A stretch of 22,500 nt of DNA. Source: an uncultured beta proteobacterium (GTDB taxonomy: Bacteria > Pseudomonadota > Gammaproteobacteria > Burkholderiales > Burkholderiaceae). The notes beneath the pieces were generated by a model. The model had not been told where the DNA came from and ran no database searches. It saw only the letters and a program-made list of their open reading frames with translations. The first letter of the stretch is position 1, and each line of letters starts with the position of its first letter. The stretch covers positions 1-22,500 of the forward strand of contig CAIMPQ010000149.1 of assembly GCA_903843315.1 (NCBI GenBank). Reading direction: 5' to 3'. The position numbers were made by a program, and so were the translations under genes. This document shows, piece after piece, positions 14,761-22,500 of this stretch.

Positions 14761-15726
14761 ATGAATGAATTACTAGTATTTATATGTGATGGGGCCCCAG
14801 TACGCGGAGAAATAGTATCGATTAGCACGGCCTGGCAGGCTGTTTTAGAGCGTCGTGACGACCCTCCTGCCGTACGCCGCATCCTAGGTGACTTTGTGGG
14901 TGCAGCCACGCTTTTAAGTGCCAGTCTCAAGTTTGACGGCACCCTAATTATCCAGGCCCAAAGCAAGGGGCCTATTCAGCTTCTCGTTGTGGAGTGCAAG
15001 TCAGACTTATCCATGAGAGCCACTGTTAAGCTTTCTGTAGAGCCTTCAGAAATTTCAGCCGATGCTAGCCTAGGAAAGCTCTTAGATGCTTCCCAGAGTG
15101 GCAGATTGGTAATTACCTTAGATCCGTCAGATCGCGAGCCAGGACAGCCCCCCTATCAGGGAATTGTTGCTCTTCAGGAGCTCCATAACGGCATCATGAA
15201 GCCGGTTACTAGCGCTGCTGAAGCAATCGGTTTATATATGCAAAATTCCGAACAGCTAGATACTCGTATTTGGCTAACTTCCAATGACACCCATATTGGT
15301 GGATTACTTTTACAACGCTTGCCAGACTCAGGTGGTCATGCCCACCTCGAACCCCAAGCTGCGGCAGAAGGATGGACGCGCATTCAGACCTTGGGTGAAA
15401 CCATCACCAATGAAGAGCTATTAACACTTCCACCGGAAACAATCTTAAGACGTCTATTTTTAGAGGAATCTACAGAAAATGGTGTGCGCAGCTTTCCGGC
15501 CCGACCTATTCGTTTCTCTTGCCGCTGCTCACGCAACAAGGTTGCTGATGTATTAAGAATGCTGGGTGAACAAGAAGTGCAAAGTATTCTGGCAGAACAG
15601 GGTGTAGTTGAAACGTTTTGTGAATTTTGTGCAAAACCCTACCGATTTGATGCAGTAGATTGTTTGCAGGTATTTAAAACGGATTTATTGAGTGATGCTA
15701 CAAGGCCTCCATCCAGCGGACACTAA
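14761..15726 (+). CDS. hslO: redox-regulated chaperone Hsp33
   Basis: Hsp33 is a cytoplasmic holdase switched on by oxidation and heat unfolding. The 321-residue protein has the N-terminal chaperone core (FICDGAPVRGEIVSI, GDFVGAATLLSASLKFDGTL, IQAQSKGPIQLLVVEC) and the C-terminal zinc redox switch. The four ligands are Cys254 and Cys256 (CRC) plus Cys287 and Cys290 (CEFC), all present, so the switch should work. It is somewhat longer than the E. coli protein, mainly in the middle and at the C-terminus. It is transcribed away from gltX and toward ftsB, with 26 bp between the stops. Confidence 0.95.
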   Translation: MNELLVFICDGAPVRGEIVSISTAWQAVLERRDDPPAVRRILGDFVGAATLLSASLKFDGTLIIQAQSKGPIQLLVVECKSDLSMRATVKLSVEPSEISADASLGKLLDASQSGRLVITLDPSDREPGQPPYQGIVALQELHNGIMKPVTSAAEAIGLYMQNSEQLDTRIWLTSNDTHIGGLLLQRLPDSGGHAHLEPQAAAEGWTRIQTLGETITNEELLTLPPETILRRLFLEESTENGVRSFPARPIRFSCRCSRNKVADVLRMLGEQEVQSILAEQGVVETFCEFCAKPYRFDAVDCLQVFKTDLLSDATRPPSSGH

Positions 15727-15752
15727 ACTACTTATAGTCTATTGCTCAATGT

Positions 15753-16079
15753 CTATTGTTTAGGGATAGGTTTGAGACCCACATCGCCAGATGCAGTAGT
15801 GGATTTGTCAGCAGGCAGTATTTGAACAAAGAATTCACCCTCTTTAATCAAGCCATGCTCCGCTCTGGCGCGTTCTTCGATTGCTCGCGTCCCATCTTTT
15901 AAATCTTTTACATCCCCCGCTAACTTGGCATTGCGTAAGGCTAAGAGGCTATTTTTAGCCTCTTGAAGCTCTACTTGTTTTTCCATTTCGTAAACCTTGA
16001 GCCATCCACCCTTACCTAACCAAAGTGGGTATTGAATTGCAATGAGCAATACCAACATGGAGTAGATGACTATACGCAT
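15753..16079 (-). CDS. ftsB: cell division protein FtsB
   Basis: FtsB is a small bitopic septal protein that forms the FtsQ-FtsL-FtsB complex and helps activate septal peptidoglycan synthesis. The 108 residues contain one N-terminal membrane helix (about 3-20), a periplasmic coiled coil (about 28-72, with heptad-like Glu, Leu and Lys) and the DivIC/FtsB signature ERARAEHGLIKEGEFFVQ (69-86). A low-complexity tail follows. It lies 22 bp after eno, the usual position in gamma- and betaproteobacteria, and is the last gene of the pyrG-kdsA-eno-ftsB run. Confidence 0.94.
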   Translation of the reverse strand: MRIVIYSMLVLLIAIQYPLWLGKGGWLKVYEMEKQVELQEAKNSLLALRNAKLAGDVKDLKDGTRAIEERARAEHGLIKEGEFFVQILPADKSTTASGDVGLKPIPKQ

Positions 16080-16101
16080 AAGCTAATTGGAATGCAGTGG
16101 A

Positions 16102-17388
16102 TTAGCGTTTGAGATTATAGAAAACAGATTTCCCTGGGTAAGTAGCCACATCACCCAAATCTTCCTCAATGCGTAAAAGTTGGTTGTACTTAGCAATACG
16201 ATCTGAACGTGACAGTGAGCCGGTTTTGATTTGGCCTGCATTAGTACCAACGGCAATATCAGCGATAGTACTGTCTTCAGTTTCACCAGAGCGATGAGAG
16301 ATAACGGCAGTGTAGTTTGCGCGCTTAGCCATCTCAATTGCTGCAAAAGTTTCAGTCAAGGTGCCGATCTGATTGATCTTAATGAGTATGGAGTTTGCAA
16401 CCCCCTTCTCGATGCCTTCTTTCAATATGCGCGTATTGGTAACAAAAAGGTCGTCACCAACCAGTTGAATTTTCTTGCCCAGTTTCTGGGTAATATCAAC
16501 CCAGCCATCCCAATCACTTTCATGCATACCGTCTTCAATAGAAACAATGGGAAATTGATCAGCTAAATTACCAAGGTAGTCCGAGAACTCACTTGAGCTT
16601 AGCTGTAGGCCTTCACCAGACAAATGGTATTTGCTGTCTTTGTAGAACTCACTAGCAGCACAATCTAAGGCCAACAAGACATCTTCGCCCGCTTGGTATC
16701 CAGCACCTTCGATGGCCTTCATAATCGTTTGTAAGCACTCTTGATTACTCTTGAAGTTAGGCGCAAAACCCCCTTCATCCCCTACAGTAGTAGGCATACC
16801 TTGGGCGCCAATGATTTTCTTTAGCTCATGGAAGATTTCTGCGCCACAACGCAGTGCATCACGAAAGTTTTCTGCGCCCACTGGCATGATCATAAATTCT
16901 TGAATATCTAAACTGTTGTTAGCGTGAGCACCGCCATTTACGATATTCATCATGGGTACTGGTAATTGCATACCACCTGAGCCACCAAAATAACGATACA
17001 AAGGCAGGCCAGCTTCTTCAGCAGCAGCTCTTGCAACAGCCATAGACACTGCCAAGGTTGCATTAGCCCCTAGACGTGCTTTGTTATGGGTGCCGTCTAG
17101 CTCAATCAGCGTATGGTCTAAAAAGGCCTGTTCACTGGCATCTAAACCAAGAATAGTTTCTGCAATTTCAACGTTGATATTCTGAACTGCTTTAAGAACG
17201 CCTTTACCCAGGTAGCGGGACTGATCGCCATCACGCAATTCAATTGCCTCACGCGACCCAGTGGAAGCGCCAGAAGGAACTGCAGCGCGACCCATCACAC
17301 CAGACTCGAGTAATACATCACACTCTACTGTTGGATTACCGCGCGAATCTAGAACTTCTCTACCGATGATGTCAACAATGGCGCTCAT
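16102..17388 (-). CDS. eno: enolase
   Basis: Enolase converts 2-phosphoglycerate to phosphoenolpyruvate in glycolysis; in many proteobacteria it is also an RNA degradosome component. The 428-residue protein is complete. Catalytic and metal residues are visible: Glu205 in GDEGGFAPN, Mg ligands Asp242 (ALDCA), Glu285 (SIEDG) and Asp312 (VGDDLFVTN), and Lys337 in the enolase signature ILIKINQIGTLTET (334-347), then SHRSGETED. A strong AGGAGAAGG precedes the ATG at 17388. It follows kdsA by 44 bp and makes the PEP that KdsA consumes. Confidence 0.98.
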   Translation of the reverse strand: MSAIVDIIGREVLDSRGNPTVECDVLLESGVMGRAAVPSGASTGSREAIELRDGDQSRYLGKGVLKAVQNINVEIAETILGLDASEQAFLDHTLIELDGTHNKARLGANATLAVSMAVARAAAEEAGLPLYRYFGGSGGMQLPVPMMNIVNGGAHANNSLDIQEFMIMPVGAENFRDALRCGAEIFHELKKIIGAQGMPTTVGDEGGFAPNFKSNQECLQTIMKAIEGAGYQAGEDVLLALDCAASEFYKDSKYHLSGEGLQLSSSEFSDYLGNLADQFPIVSIEDGMHESDWDGWVDITQKLGKKIQLVGDDLFVTNTRILKEGIEKGVANSILIKINQIGTLTETFAAIEMAKRANYTAVISHRSGETEDSTIADIAVGTNAGQIKTGSLSRSDRIAKYNQLLRIEEDLGDVATYPGKSVFYNLKR

Positions 17389-17432
17389 GCACCTTCTCCT
17401 TAAAACAATATGAAATTGGGTTGATTAAACAA

Positions 17433-18299
17433 CTATGACTTGAAACTGTTCTCTAAAAATTGATCAGATGCCTTTACAACGGAATCAATCGCTACAAGTG
17501 ATTCGAGTAATTCTTTCATGCGATCTAGCGGGACTGCATTAGGACCATCAGAAAGAGCCTTAGCAGGATCTGGATGAGTCTCCATAAACAGTCCACTAAT
17601 ACCAACGGCCACTGCGGCACGAGCTAATACCGGTACAAATTCTCGTTGACCACCGCTGGCATTGCCCTGCCCGCCAGGCAGTTGAACAGAATGGGTGGCA
17701 TCAAAAACAACAGGTGCGTTTGATTCACGCAAAATGGCAAGACTGCGCATGTCCGAAACCAAATTGTTATATCCAAATGAAGCGCCACGCTCACAAACCA
17801 TAAACTGATCTGGAAGATTCATTTCTTTCGCAGCAGCGCGCGCTTTCTCAATCACATTAAGCATCTCGTGTGGCGAAAGGAATTGACCTTTTTTAAAATT
17901 CACCGGCTTACCACTCTGAGCGCAGGCACGAATGAAATCCGTTTGCCGACACAAAAATGCAGGGGTCTGAAGCACGTCTACCACTTTAGCAACCGCTTTA
18001 ATCTCGCTAATGTCATGAATATCGGTCAGAACTGGAACGCCAACTTCTTTTTTTACTTTAGCCAGGATTTCCAAGCCCTTCTCCATGCCAAGGCCACGGA
18101 AGGACGTTCCCGAAGAGCGATTGGCTTTATCAAATGAAGACTTGTAGATAAAGGGGATCTTCAGAGCTGTAGTAATTTCTTTTAACTGACCAGCAATATC
18201 AATTGCAGATTGCTCAGACTCGATGACACATGGACCAGCAATCAGAAAGAAGCGCTGATCTAGGCCAACGTCGAAACCACACAGTTTGAATGTACTCAT
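17433..18299 (-). CDS. kdsA: 3-deoxy-8-phosphooctulonate synthase
   Basis: KdsA condenses phosphoenolpyruvate with arabinose 5-phosphate to make KDO 8-phosphate for the LPS inner core. The frame is open to 18434, but the start at 18299 is preferred. It gives 288 residues beginning MSTFKLCGFDVG, has AGAGG upstream, and starts 8 bp after the pyrG stop; the longer form would overlap pyrG by 127 bp. Motifs include LIAGPCVIESEQ (19-30), KSSFDKANRSS, VLTDIHD, LQTPAFLCRQTD and VFDATHSVQ. The Cys at 24 stands where metal-dependent KdsA enzymes (Aquifex type, Cys11) have theirs, and E. coli-type metal-independent enzymes have Asn. Classification as metal-dependent is therefore inferred. Confidence 0.96.
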   Translation of the reverse strand: MSTFKLCGFDVGLDQRFFLIAGPCVIESEQSAIDIAGQLKEITTALKIPFIYKSSFDKANRSSGTSFRGLGMEKGLEILAKVKKEVGVPVLTDIHDISEIKAVAKVVDVLQTPAFLCRQTDFIRACAQSGKPVNFKKGQFLSPHEMLNVIEKARAAAKEMNLPDQFMVCERGASFGYNNLVSDMRSLAILRESNAPVVFDATHSVQLPGGQGNASGGQREFVPVLARAAVAVGISGLFMETHPDPAKALSDGPNAVPLDRMKELLESLVAIDSVVKASDQFLENSFKS

Positions 18300-18307
18300 A
18301 AATCCTC

Positions 18308-19969
18308 TTAAGCGACCTGCTTCAAGGCGGTGTTTTGATGCGTCAGCGCTGCAGTGATGAACGATGAGAACAGGGGATGACCATCTCGAGGTGTTGATGT
18401 GAACTCTGGATGAAATTGAACACCAAAAAACCAAGGGTGCATCGCTTGAGGTAGCTCCATCATCTCAGGCAGTTCCTCATTAGGAGTTCTGGCTGAAATG
18501 ATCAAACCAGAATTCTCTAGTTTTGGTACATAAGTGTTATTGACCTCATAGCGATGGCGATGACGCTCATTCACTTCAGCACCATATATACGATGAGCCA
18601 TTGTTCCTGGTTTTACAGGGCAACGCTGTGATCCCAAGCGCATCGTTCCACCAAGATCAGAATTATTCGTACGTATTTCTACGCGACCTTCCCGATCAAG
18701 CCATTCAGTAATCAACGCAACTACCGGATATTCAGTCTGCTGATCAAACTCAGTGCTGTTTGCCTTGGAAATATTGGCTACATGACGTGCAAACTCAATA
18801 ACCGCTAACTGCATACCCAAACAAATTCCTAAATAAGGCACATTATTTTCACGAGCATAGCGAATCGCAGAAATCTTGCCCTCGGTTCCACGCTTACCAA
18901 AGCCGCCTGGTACCAAAATGGCATCCAATGTTTTCAAACAATCGATACCATCCTTTTCAATTACTTCTGAATCGATGTAATTGATATTGACACGAGTGTG
19001 TGTATGGATACCGGCATGACGCAAGGCTTCGATTAAGGACTTATAAGATTCTGTTAGCTCTACATACTTGCCGACCATACCAATAGTGACTTCATGTTGG
19101 GGATTAGCCATCTCATAAACTAAATTAGCCCATACAGAAAGGTCCGCCGGCTTCGCTTTGATTTCCAACTCACGGCAAATCAAATCATCCATACCTTGGG
19201 CATGTAGCATTTCTGGTATTTTGTAAATCGTATCTACATCCCACACCGAGATCACAGCCTCTTCACGCACATTGGAGAACAGAGAAATCTTAGCGCGCTC
19301 ATCTTCCGGAATAGGACGATCAGCTCGGCATAACAATACCGTTGGCATGATGCCAATCTCACGTAATTTCTGGACAGAATGCTGTGTTGGCTTAGTCTTC
19401 AGCTCGCCGGCACTGCTGATATAAGGCACCAAGGTCAAATGGACAAAGGCGCAGCTATGTAGCGGTAAACGCAAGCTCATCTGCCTTGCGGCCTCTAAGA
19501 ATGGGAGTGATTCAATATCGCCAACGGTTCCGCCGATTTCGCAAATAGCAACATCTGCATGACCGTCATGGCTAGCTTTAGCACCACGCTCAACAAAAGC
19601 CTGAATTTCATTCGTAATATGTGGAATAACTTGAACAGTCTTTCCTAGATATTCCCCGCGACGCTCTTTACTAATGACAGATTCATAAATCTGACCTGTA
19701 GTGAAGTTATTGCTTTTGCGCATCTTTGCCGATACGAAGCGCTCATAGTGGCCTAAATCTAAATCTGTTTCCGCACCGTCTTCAGTAACAAAAACCTCGC
19801 CATGCTGCAGAGGGCTCATTGTGCCCGGGTCAACGTTGATATAAGGGTCTAATTTTAGGAGGGTGACTTTCAGGCCGCGGGATTCGAGAATCGCGGCAAG
19901 CGAGGCAGCTGCGATTCCTTTCCCTAAGGAAGAAACCACACCACCAGTGACAAAAACGTATTTGGTCAT
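18308..19969 (-). CDS. pyrG: CTP synthase
   Basis: PyrG makes CTP from UTP, ATP and glutamine. The 553-residue protein has the N-terminal synthetase domain, with the P-loop-like GGVVSSLGKG at residues 9-18 and DPYINVDPGTMSP and EICEIGGTVGDIES-type blocks. It also has a C-terminal class I glutamine amidotransferase with the nucleophile Cys383 in GICLGMQ, and His520 and Glu522 in QFHPEF. All are intact. It is the first gene of the run with kdsA, eno and ftsB. CTP is also used to activate KDO, so the neighbourhood with kdsA makes metabolic sense. No strong Shine-Dalgarno sequence is seen. Confidence 0.98.
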   Translation of the reverse strand: MTKYVFVTGGVVSSLGKGIAAASLAAILESRGLKVTLLKLDPYINVDPGTMSPLQHGEVFVTEDGAETDLDLGHYERFVSAKMRKSNNFTTGQIYESVISKERRGEYLGKTVQVIPHITNEIQAFVERGAKASHDGHADVAICEIGGTVGDIESLPFLEAARQMSLRLPLHSCAFVHLTLVPYISSAGELKTKPTQHSVQKLREIGIMPTVLLCRADRPIPEDERAKISLFSNVREEAVISVWDVDTIYKIPEMLHAQGMDDLICRELEIKAKPADLSVWANLVYEMANPQHEVTIGMVGKYVELTESYKSLIEALRHAGIHTHTRVNINYIDSEVIEKDGIDCLKTLDAILVPGGFGKRGTEGKISAIRYARENNVPYLGICLGMQLAVIEFARHVANISKANSTEFDQQTEYPVVALITEWLDREGRVEIRTNNSDLGGTMRLGSQRCPVKPGTMAHRIYGAEVNERHRHRYEVNNTYVPKLENSGLIISARTPNEELPEMMELPQAMHPWFFGVQFHPEFTSTPRDGHPLFSSFITAALTHQNTALKQVA

Positions 19970-19994
19970 CGCTTATGCTCTGTTGGAAAAAGTA

Positions 19995-20000
19995 ATTATA
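19995..20000 (-). promoter_or_regulatory. candidate -10 box for the pyrG operon
   Basis: On the minus strand a perfect TATAAT lies about 25 bases upstream of the pyrG ATG. The only -35-like element is TTTACT with a 19-base spacer, which is weak. The position fits a promoter for pyrG-kdsA-eno-ftsB with a short leader. Confidence 0.4.
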
Positions 20001-20092
20001 ACGATAGCCGCCAATTTCTAGTAAATTTCAAAATCAGTTATACCTATTGCATATCCTTCAATATTGAACTTTTTTAGCCCCAATTCCTATAT

Positions 20093-20281
20093 ATGCGCCT
20101 CCTATTTGCGATTCTCATTACCCTCCTATCGCTTTTCTATTTCCTGCCATTTGCCATTGCATTTAATAAGAAACGTGCCAATACAGGGGCTATTTTTGCT
20201 ATAAATCTCTTTTTGGGCTGGTCTTTAATAGGTTGGGTGGTAGCTCTGGTTTGGGCCTTAAAGGAAGAACAGGTGATTTAG
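20093..20281 (+). CDS. small superinfection-immunity-like membrane protein
   Basis: This 62-residue protein has two membrane helices (about residues 3-23 and 32-55). It shows the pattern of the Imm_superinfect family named after phage T4 Imm: PFAIAFNKKR, then N-T-GAIFAINLFLGWSLIGWVVALVWAL. In T4, Imm blocks DNA entry of superinfecting phage. Chromosomal homologues are common and mostly untested, so the name shows family, not proven function. No Shine-Dalgarno sequence is visible before the ATG at 20093. It is divergent from pyrG (123 bp between starts) and stands alone before acnB, with no other phage gene nearby. Confidence 0.8.
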   Translation: MRLLFAILITLLSLFYFLPFAIAFNKKRANTGAIFAINLFLGWSLIGWVVALVWALKEEQVI

Positions 20282-20479
20282 TTTTTATCCCTCAATTTGG
20301 TCTTTAAGCCCCTCATTTCTATAAAAAACGGGGTATTTCACTGTTTTTCAAGGATTTTGACGAAATTTTAGGGTTTAAACTCTTATATAAGACTTAAATT
20401 AGTAACTATAATTTACATAATCGGGTGAAAATTCCCGTTTGGCCTTTCTGTTGATCACTTTTACCTCATAGGAAACACA
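20282..20479 (+). promoter_or_regulatory. acnB leader with candidate promoter and 5' hairpin
   Basis: This 198-bp stretch has no gene. It is AT-rich and holds a TATAAT at 20407-20412 without a good -35 at normal spacing. A small hairpin CGGG/CCCG (20422-20425 with 20434-20437, 8-base loop) would sit at the very 5' end of a transcript started about 7 bases after the -10. AGGA at 20470-20473 serves as acnB ribosome-binding site. No riboswitch was recognised. Confidence 0.4.
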
Positions 20480-22500
20480 ATGTTAGAAGCCTACAACGCC
20501 CTCGTTGCAGAACGCGCAGCTCTTGGTATTCCAGCCCTGCCATTAACCAAGGATCAAACCGCTGAATTAGTGAAATTGCTAAAAAGCCCTCCAGCCGGAA
20601 AAGATGCAGAGCTGCTTGAACTCATTACCAATCGCGTACCTGCAGGTGTAGACGAAGCGGCCAAAGTAAAAGCAGAATTTTTAGACACTATTGCAAAGGG
20701 CACAGAAAAATCCCCTTTAATTTCTCGTATTCGTGCCACTGAGTTATTGGGCACTATGCTTGGCGGTTACAACATCAAACCCTTAGTAGAACTTTTAACG
20801 GATGCCGAATGTGGTTCAGCTGCTGCCGAAGCCCTTAAGAAAACACTCTTGATGTTTGACTACTTCAACGATGTTCAAGAGTTAGCAGAAAAAGGCAATG
20901 CCAATGCTAAAGCAGTAATGAAGAGCTGGGCTGATGCTGAATGGTTTACAAGTCGCCCTGCTGTTCCAGAAAGCATGAAGCTGACTGTTTTCAAAGTTAC
21001 TGGCGAAACCAATACCGATGATCTCTCACCTGCTCCTGATGCCTGGAGTCGCCCAGATATTCCATTGCATGCAACCATCATGCTCAAGAATCCACGCCCT
21101 GGTATTGAGCCTGATGAGTCTGGTGTCCGCGGTCCGATGAAACAAATCGATGCCCTCCAGAAAAAAGGTAACCAAATTGCTTACGTTGGTGACGTTGTAG
21201 GAACTGGCTCATCACGTAAGTCTGCTACCAACTCGGTATTGTGGTGGACTGGTCAAGATATTCCATTCGTTCCAAATAAACGCTTTGGCGGTGTTTGTCT
21301 CGGTACCAACATTGCTCCGATCTTTTTCAACACAATGGAAGATTCAGGGGCATTGCCAATTGAATTAGATGTTTCCCAAATGAATATGGGCGATGAAATT
21401 GAATTGCGCCCCTACGAAGGAAAAGTATTTAAAAATGGTAGTGAGATCACCAGCTTCTCACTAAAATCACCAGTTATTTTGGATGAAGTACGTGCTGGTG
21501 GCCGTATCCCATTGATTATTGGCCGCGGATTGACTGCTAAAGCTCGTGCAGCATTAGGTTTACCTGCTTCTACCGAGTTCCGCCTACCTGTTAATCCTAC
21601 CGATAACAAAAAAGGTTTCAGCTTGGCTCAAAAGATGGTCGGACGCGCATGTGGCTTACCCGAAGGTCAAGGTGTACGCCCTGGTACTTACTGTGAGCCA
21701 CACATGACTACCGTAGGGTCACAAGATACTACTGGCCCAATGACGCGTGATGAACTGAAAGACTTGGCTTGCCTGGGCTTTTCTGCAGATTTAGTGATGC
21801 AGTCGTTCTGCCACACCTCTGCATATCCAAAGCCAGTGGATATTCGTACTCAACACGAATTACCCCCATTTATGACCAATCGCGGCGGTGTCGCATTGCG
21901 CCCAGGTGATGGTGTGATTCACAGCTGGTTAAACCGCTTGCTGTTGCCTGATACCTGCGGTACCGGTGGCGATAGTCATACACGCTTCCCAATTGGCATC
22001 TCCTTCCCTGCTGGTTCCGGCTTGGTTGCCTTTGCAGCAGCAACCGGTGTCATGCCTTTAGATATGCCTGAATCTGTATTGGTTCGCTTTAAAGGCAAAA
22101 TGCAGCCCGGCATCACATTGCGTGACTTGGTTAATGCAATTCCTTTGTATGCCATCAAAAAAGGTCTCTTGACTGTTGAAAAGCAAAATAAGAAGAATAT
22201 TTTTTCTGGACGCATTTTAGAAATCGAAGGTTTGCCTGACCTAAAGGTTGAACAAGCTTTTGAATTATCCGATGCATCCGCAGAGCGTTCTGCCGGTGGC
22301 TGTACTGTTCACCTGAATAAAGAACCCATCATCGAGTACATGCAATCGAATATCACTTTAATGAAGTGGATGATTGCAAATGGTTACGAAGATAAGCGCA
22401 CCCTAGGTCGCCGTATCAAAGCAATGGAAGCATGGATTGCAAACCCACAACTTCTCAAAGCTGATGCAAATGCAGACTATGCAGAAATTATCGAAATCAA
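20480..22500 (+). CDS. acnB: aconitate hydratase B (3' end outside window)
   Basis: AcnB is the bifunctional aconitase B (also acting on 2-methylisocitrate in many bacteria) of the TCA cycle, with a [4Fe-4S] cluster. The frame from 20480 stays open to the window end, giving 673 codons of an expected 850-870. The N-terminus MLEAYNALVAERAALGIPAL is typical of AcnB and not AcnA. The HEAT-like domain (about 1-160) is followed by the swivel domain with the SSRKSATNS loop (about 237-245), then the catalytic domains with QDTTGPMTRDEL and CGTGGDSHTRFP. One cluster Cys region is visible there; the remaining cluster cysteines (C-x-x-C) would lie beyond or near the edge. AGGA precedes the ATG. Free-standing, in the same direction as the 62-aa gene. 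Confidence 0.96.
   Translation, partial: MLEAYNALVAERAALGIPALPLTKDQTAELVKLLKSPPAGKDAELLELITNRVPAGVDEAAKVKAEFLDTIAKGTEKSPLISRIRATELLGTMLGGYNIKPLVELLTDAECGSAAAEALKKTLLMFDYFNDVQELAEKGNANAKAVMKSWADAEWFTSRPAVPESMKLTVFKVTGETNTDDLSPAPDAWSRPDIPLHATIMLKNPRPGIEPDESGVRGPMKQIDALQKKGNQIAYVGDVVGTGSSRKSATNSVLWWTGQDIPFVPNKRFGGVCLGTNIAPIFFNTMEDSGALPIELDVSQMNMGDEIELRPYEGKVFKNGSEITSFSLKSPVILDEVRAGGRIPLIIGRGLTAKARAALGLPASTEFRLPVNPTDNKKGFSLAQKMVGRACGLPEGQGVRPGTYCEPHMTTVGSQDTTGPMTRDELKDLACLGFSADLVMQSFCHTSAYPKPVDIRTQHELPPFMTNRGGVALRPGDGVIHSWLNRLLLPDTCGTGGDSHTRFPIGISFPAGSGLVAFAAATGVMPLDMPESVLVRFKGKMQPGITLRDLVNAIPLYAIKKGLLTVEKQNKKNIFSGRILEIEGLPDLKVEQAFELSDASAERSAGGCTVHLNKEPIIEYMQSNITLMKWMIANGYEDKRTLGRRIKAMEAWIANPQLLKADANADYAEIIEI

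Noticed and set aside
18300..18434. N-terminal extension of kdsA (open to 18434)
   Set aside because: It overlaps the coding end of pyrG, and KdsA proteins begin near the AGPCVIES motif; the ATG at 18299 has AGAGG upstream.
20064..20093. Promoter TTGAAC-18-TATATA before the 62-aa gene
   Set aside because: The -10 would overlap the ATG itself, placing the transcript start inside the gene with no later in-frame ATG.
20554..22215. Minus-strand open frames inside acnB
   Set aside because: They are shadows of the acnB reading frame with no family motif or ribosome-binding site.

Overview
The window looks like a stretch of core chromosome from a betaproteobacterium. The best guess is a Polynucleobacter-like member of the Burkholderiaceae. 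This rests on protein character (a short FtsB next to enolase, KdsA and CTP synthase; AcnB; an HNH protein and a DUF3108 protein of the kind common in that family) and on a base composition that is moderate to AT-leaning by eye (not counted). There is no transposase, integrase, phage structural gene, CRISPR array or rRNA. The annotation is almost entirely housekeeping, with a few small accessory proteins.

Layout. 53-535 (+) is a hotdog thioesterase that converges on a minus-strand pair, ygfZ and an NRDE-motif protein (545-2419). From 2440 a plus-strand run reads mltG, tmk, holB, tatD, a secreted ankyrin protein and two tandem K+-channel-like membrane proteins (to 8043). It meets head-on, with an 8-bp overlap, a minus-strand run whose transcription order is hyi, garR, a YqiA-type esterase, an HNH nuclease and a DUF3108 envelope protein (11997 down to 8036). 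12156-12761 (+) is a small exported protein made of two related domains. 12784-13293 holds two opposed terminators, three tRNA genes (Ala, Glu, Asp in transcription order) and their candidate promoter. gltX (-) and hslO (+) are divergent. A second minus-strand operon reads pyrG, kdsA, eno, ftsB (19969 down to 15753). A 62-aa membrane protein of the superinfection-immunity type and the first 673 codons of acnB (+) fill the right end.

How the genes work together. Tmk and HolB support DNA synthesis. MltG and FtsB act in cell-wall growth and division. KdsA feeds LPS core synthesis, PyrG supplies CTP (also needed to activate KDO), and enolase and AcnB belong to central carbon metabolism. Hyi and GarR together move hydroxypyruvate through tartronate semialdehyde to glycerate. 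YgfZ and Hsp33 are linked to iron-sulfur and redox stress. GltX lies beside a tRNA-Glu gene, its own substrate.

The most unusual item is the channel pair at 6939-8043. Two adjacent paralogues share a three-helix scaffold. Only the downstream copy keeps a K+ selectivity filter (TTVGFG, followed by Lys instead of the usual Asp). The upstream copy has an unrelated Asn/Asp/His-rich loop there. No wholly new multi-gene system is evident.
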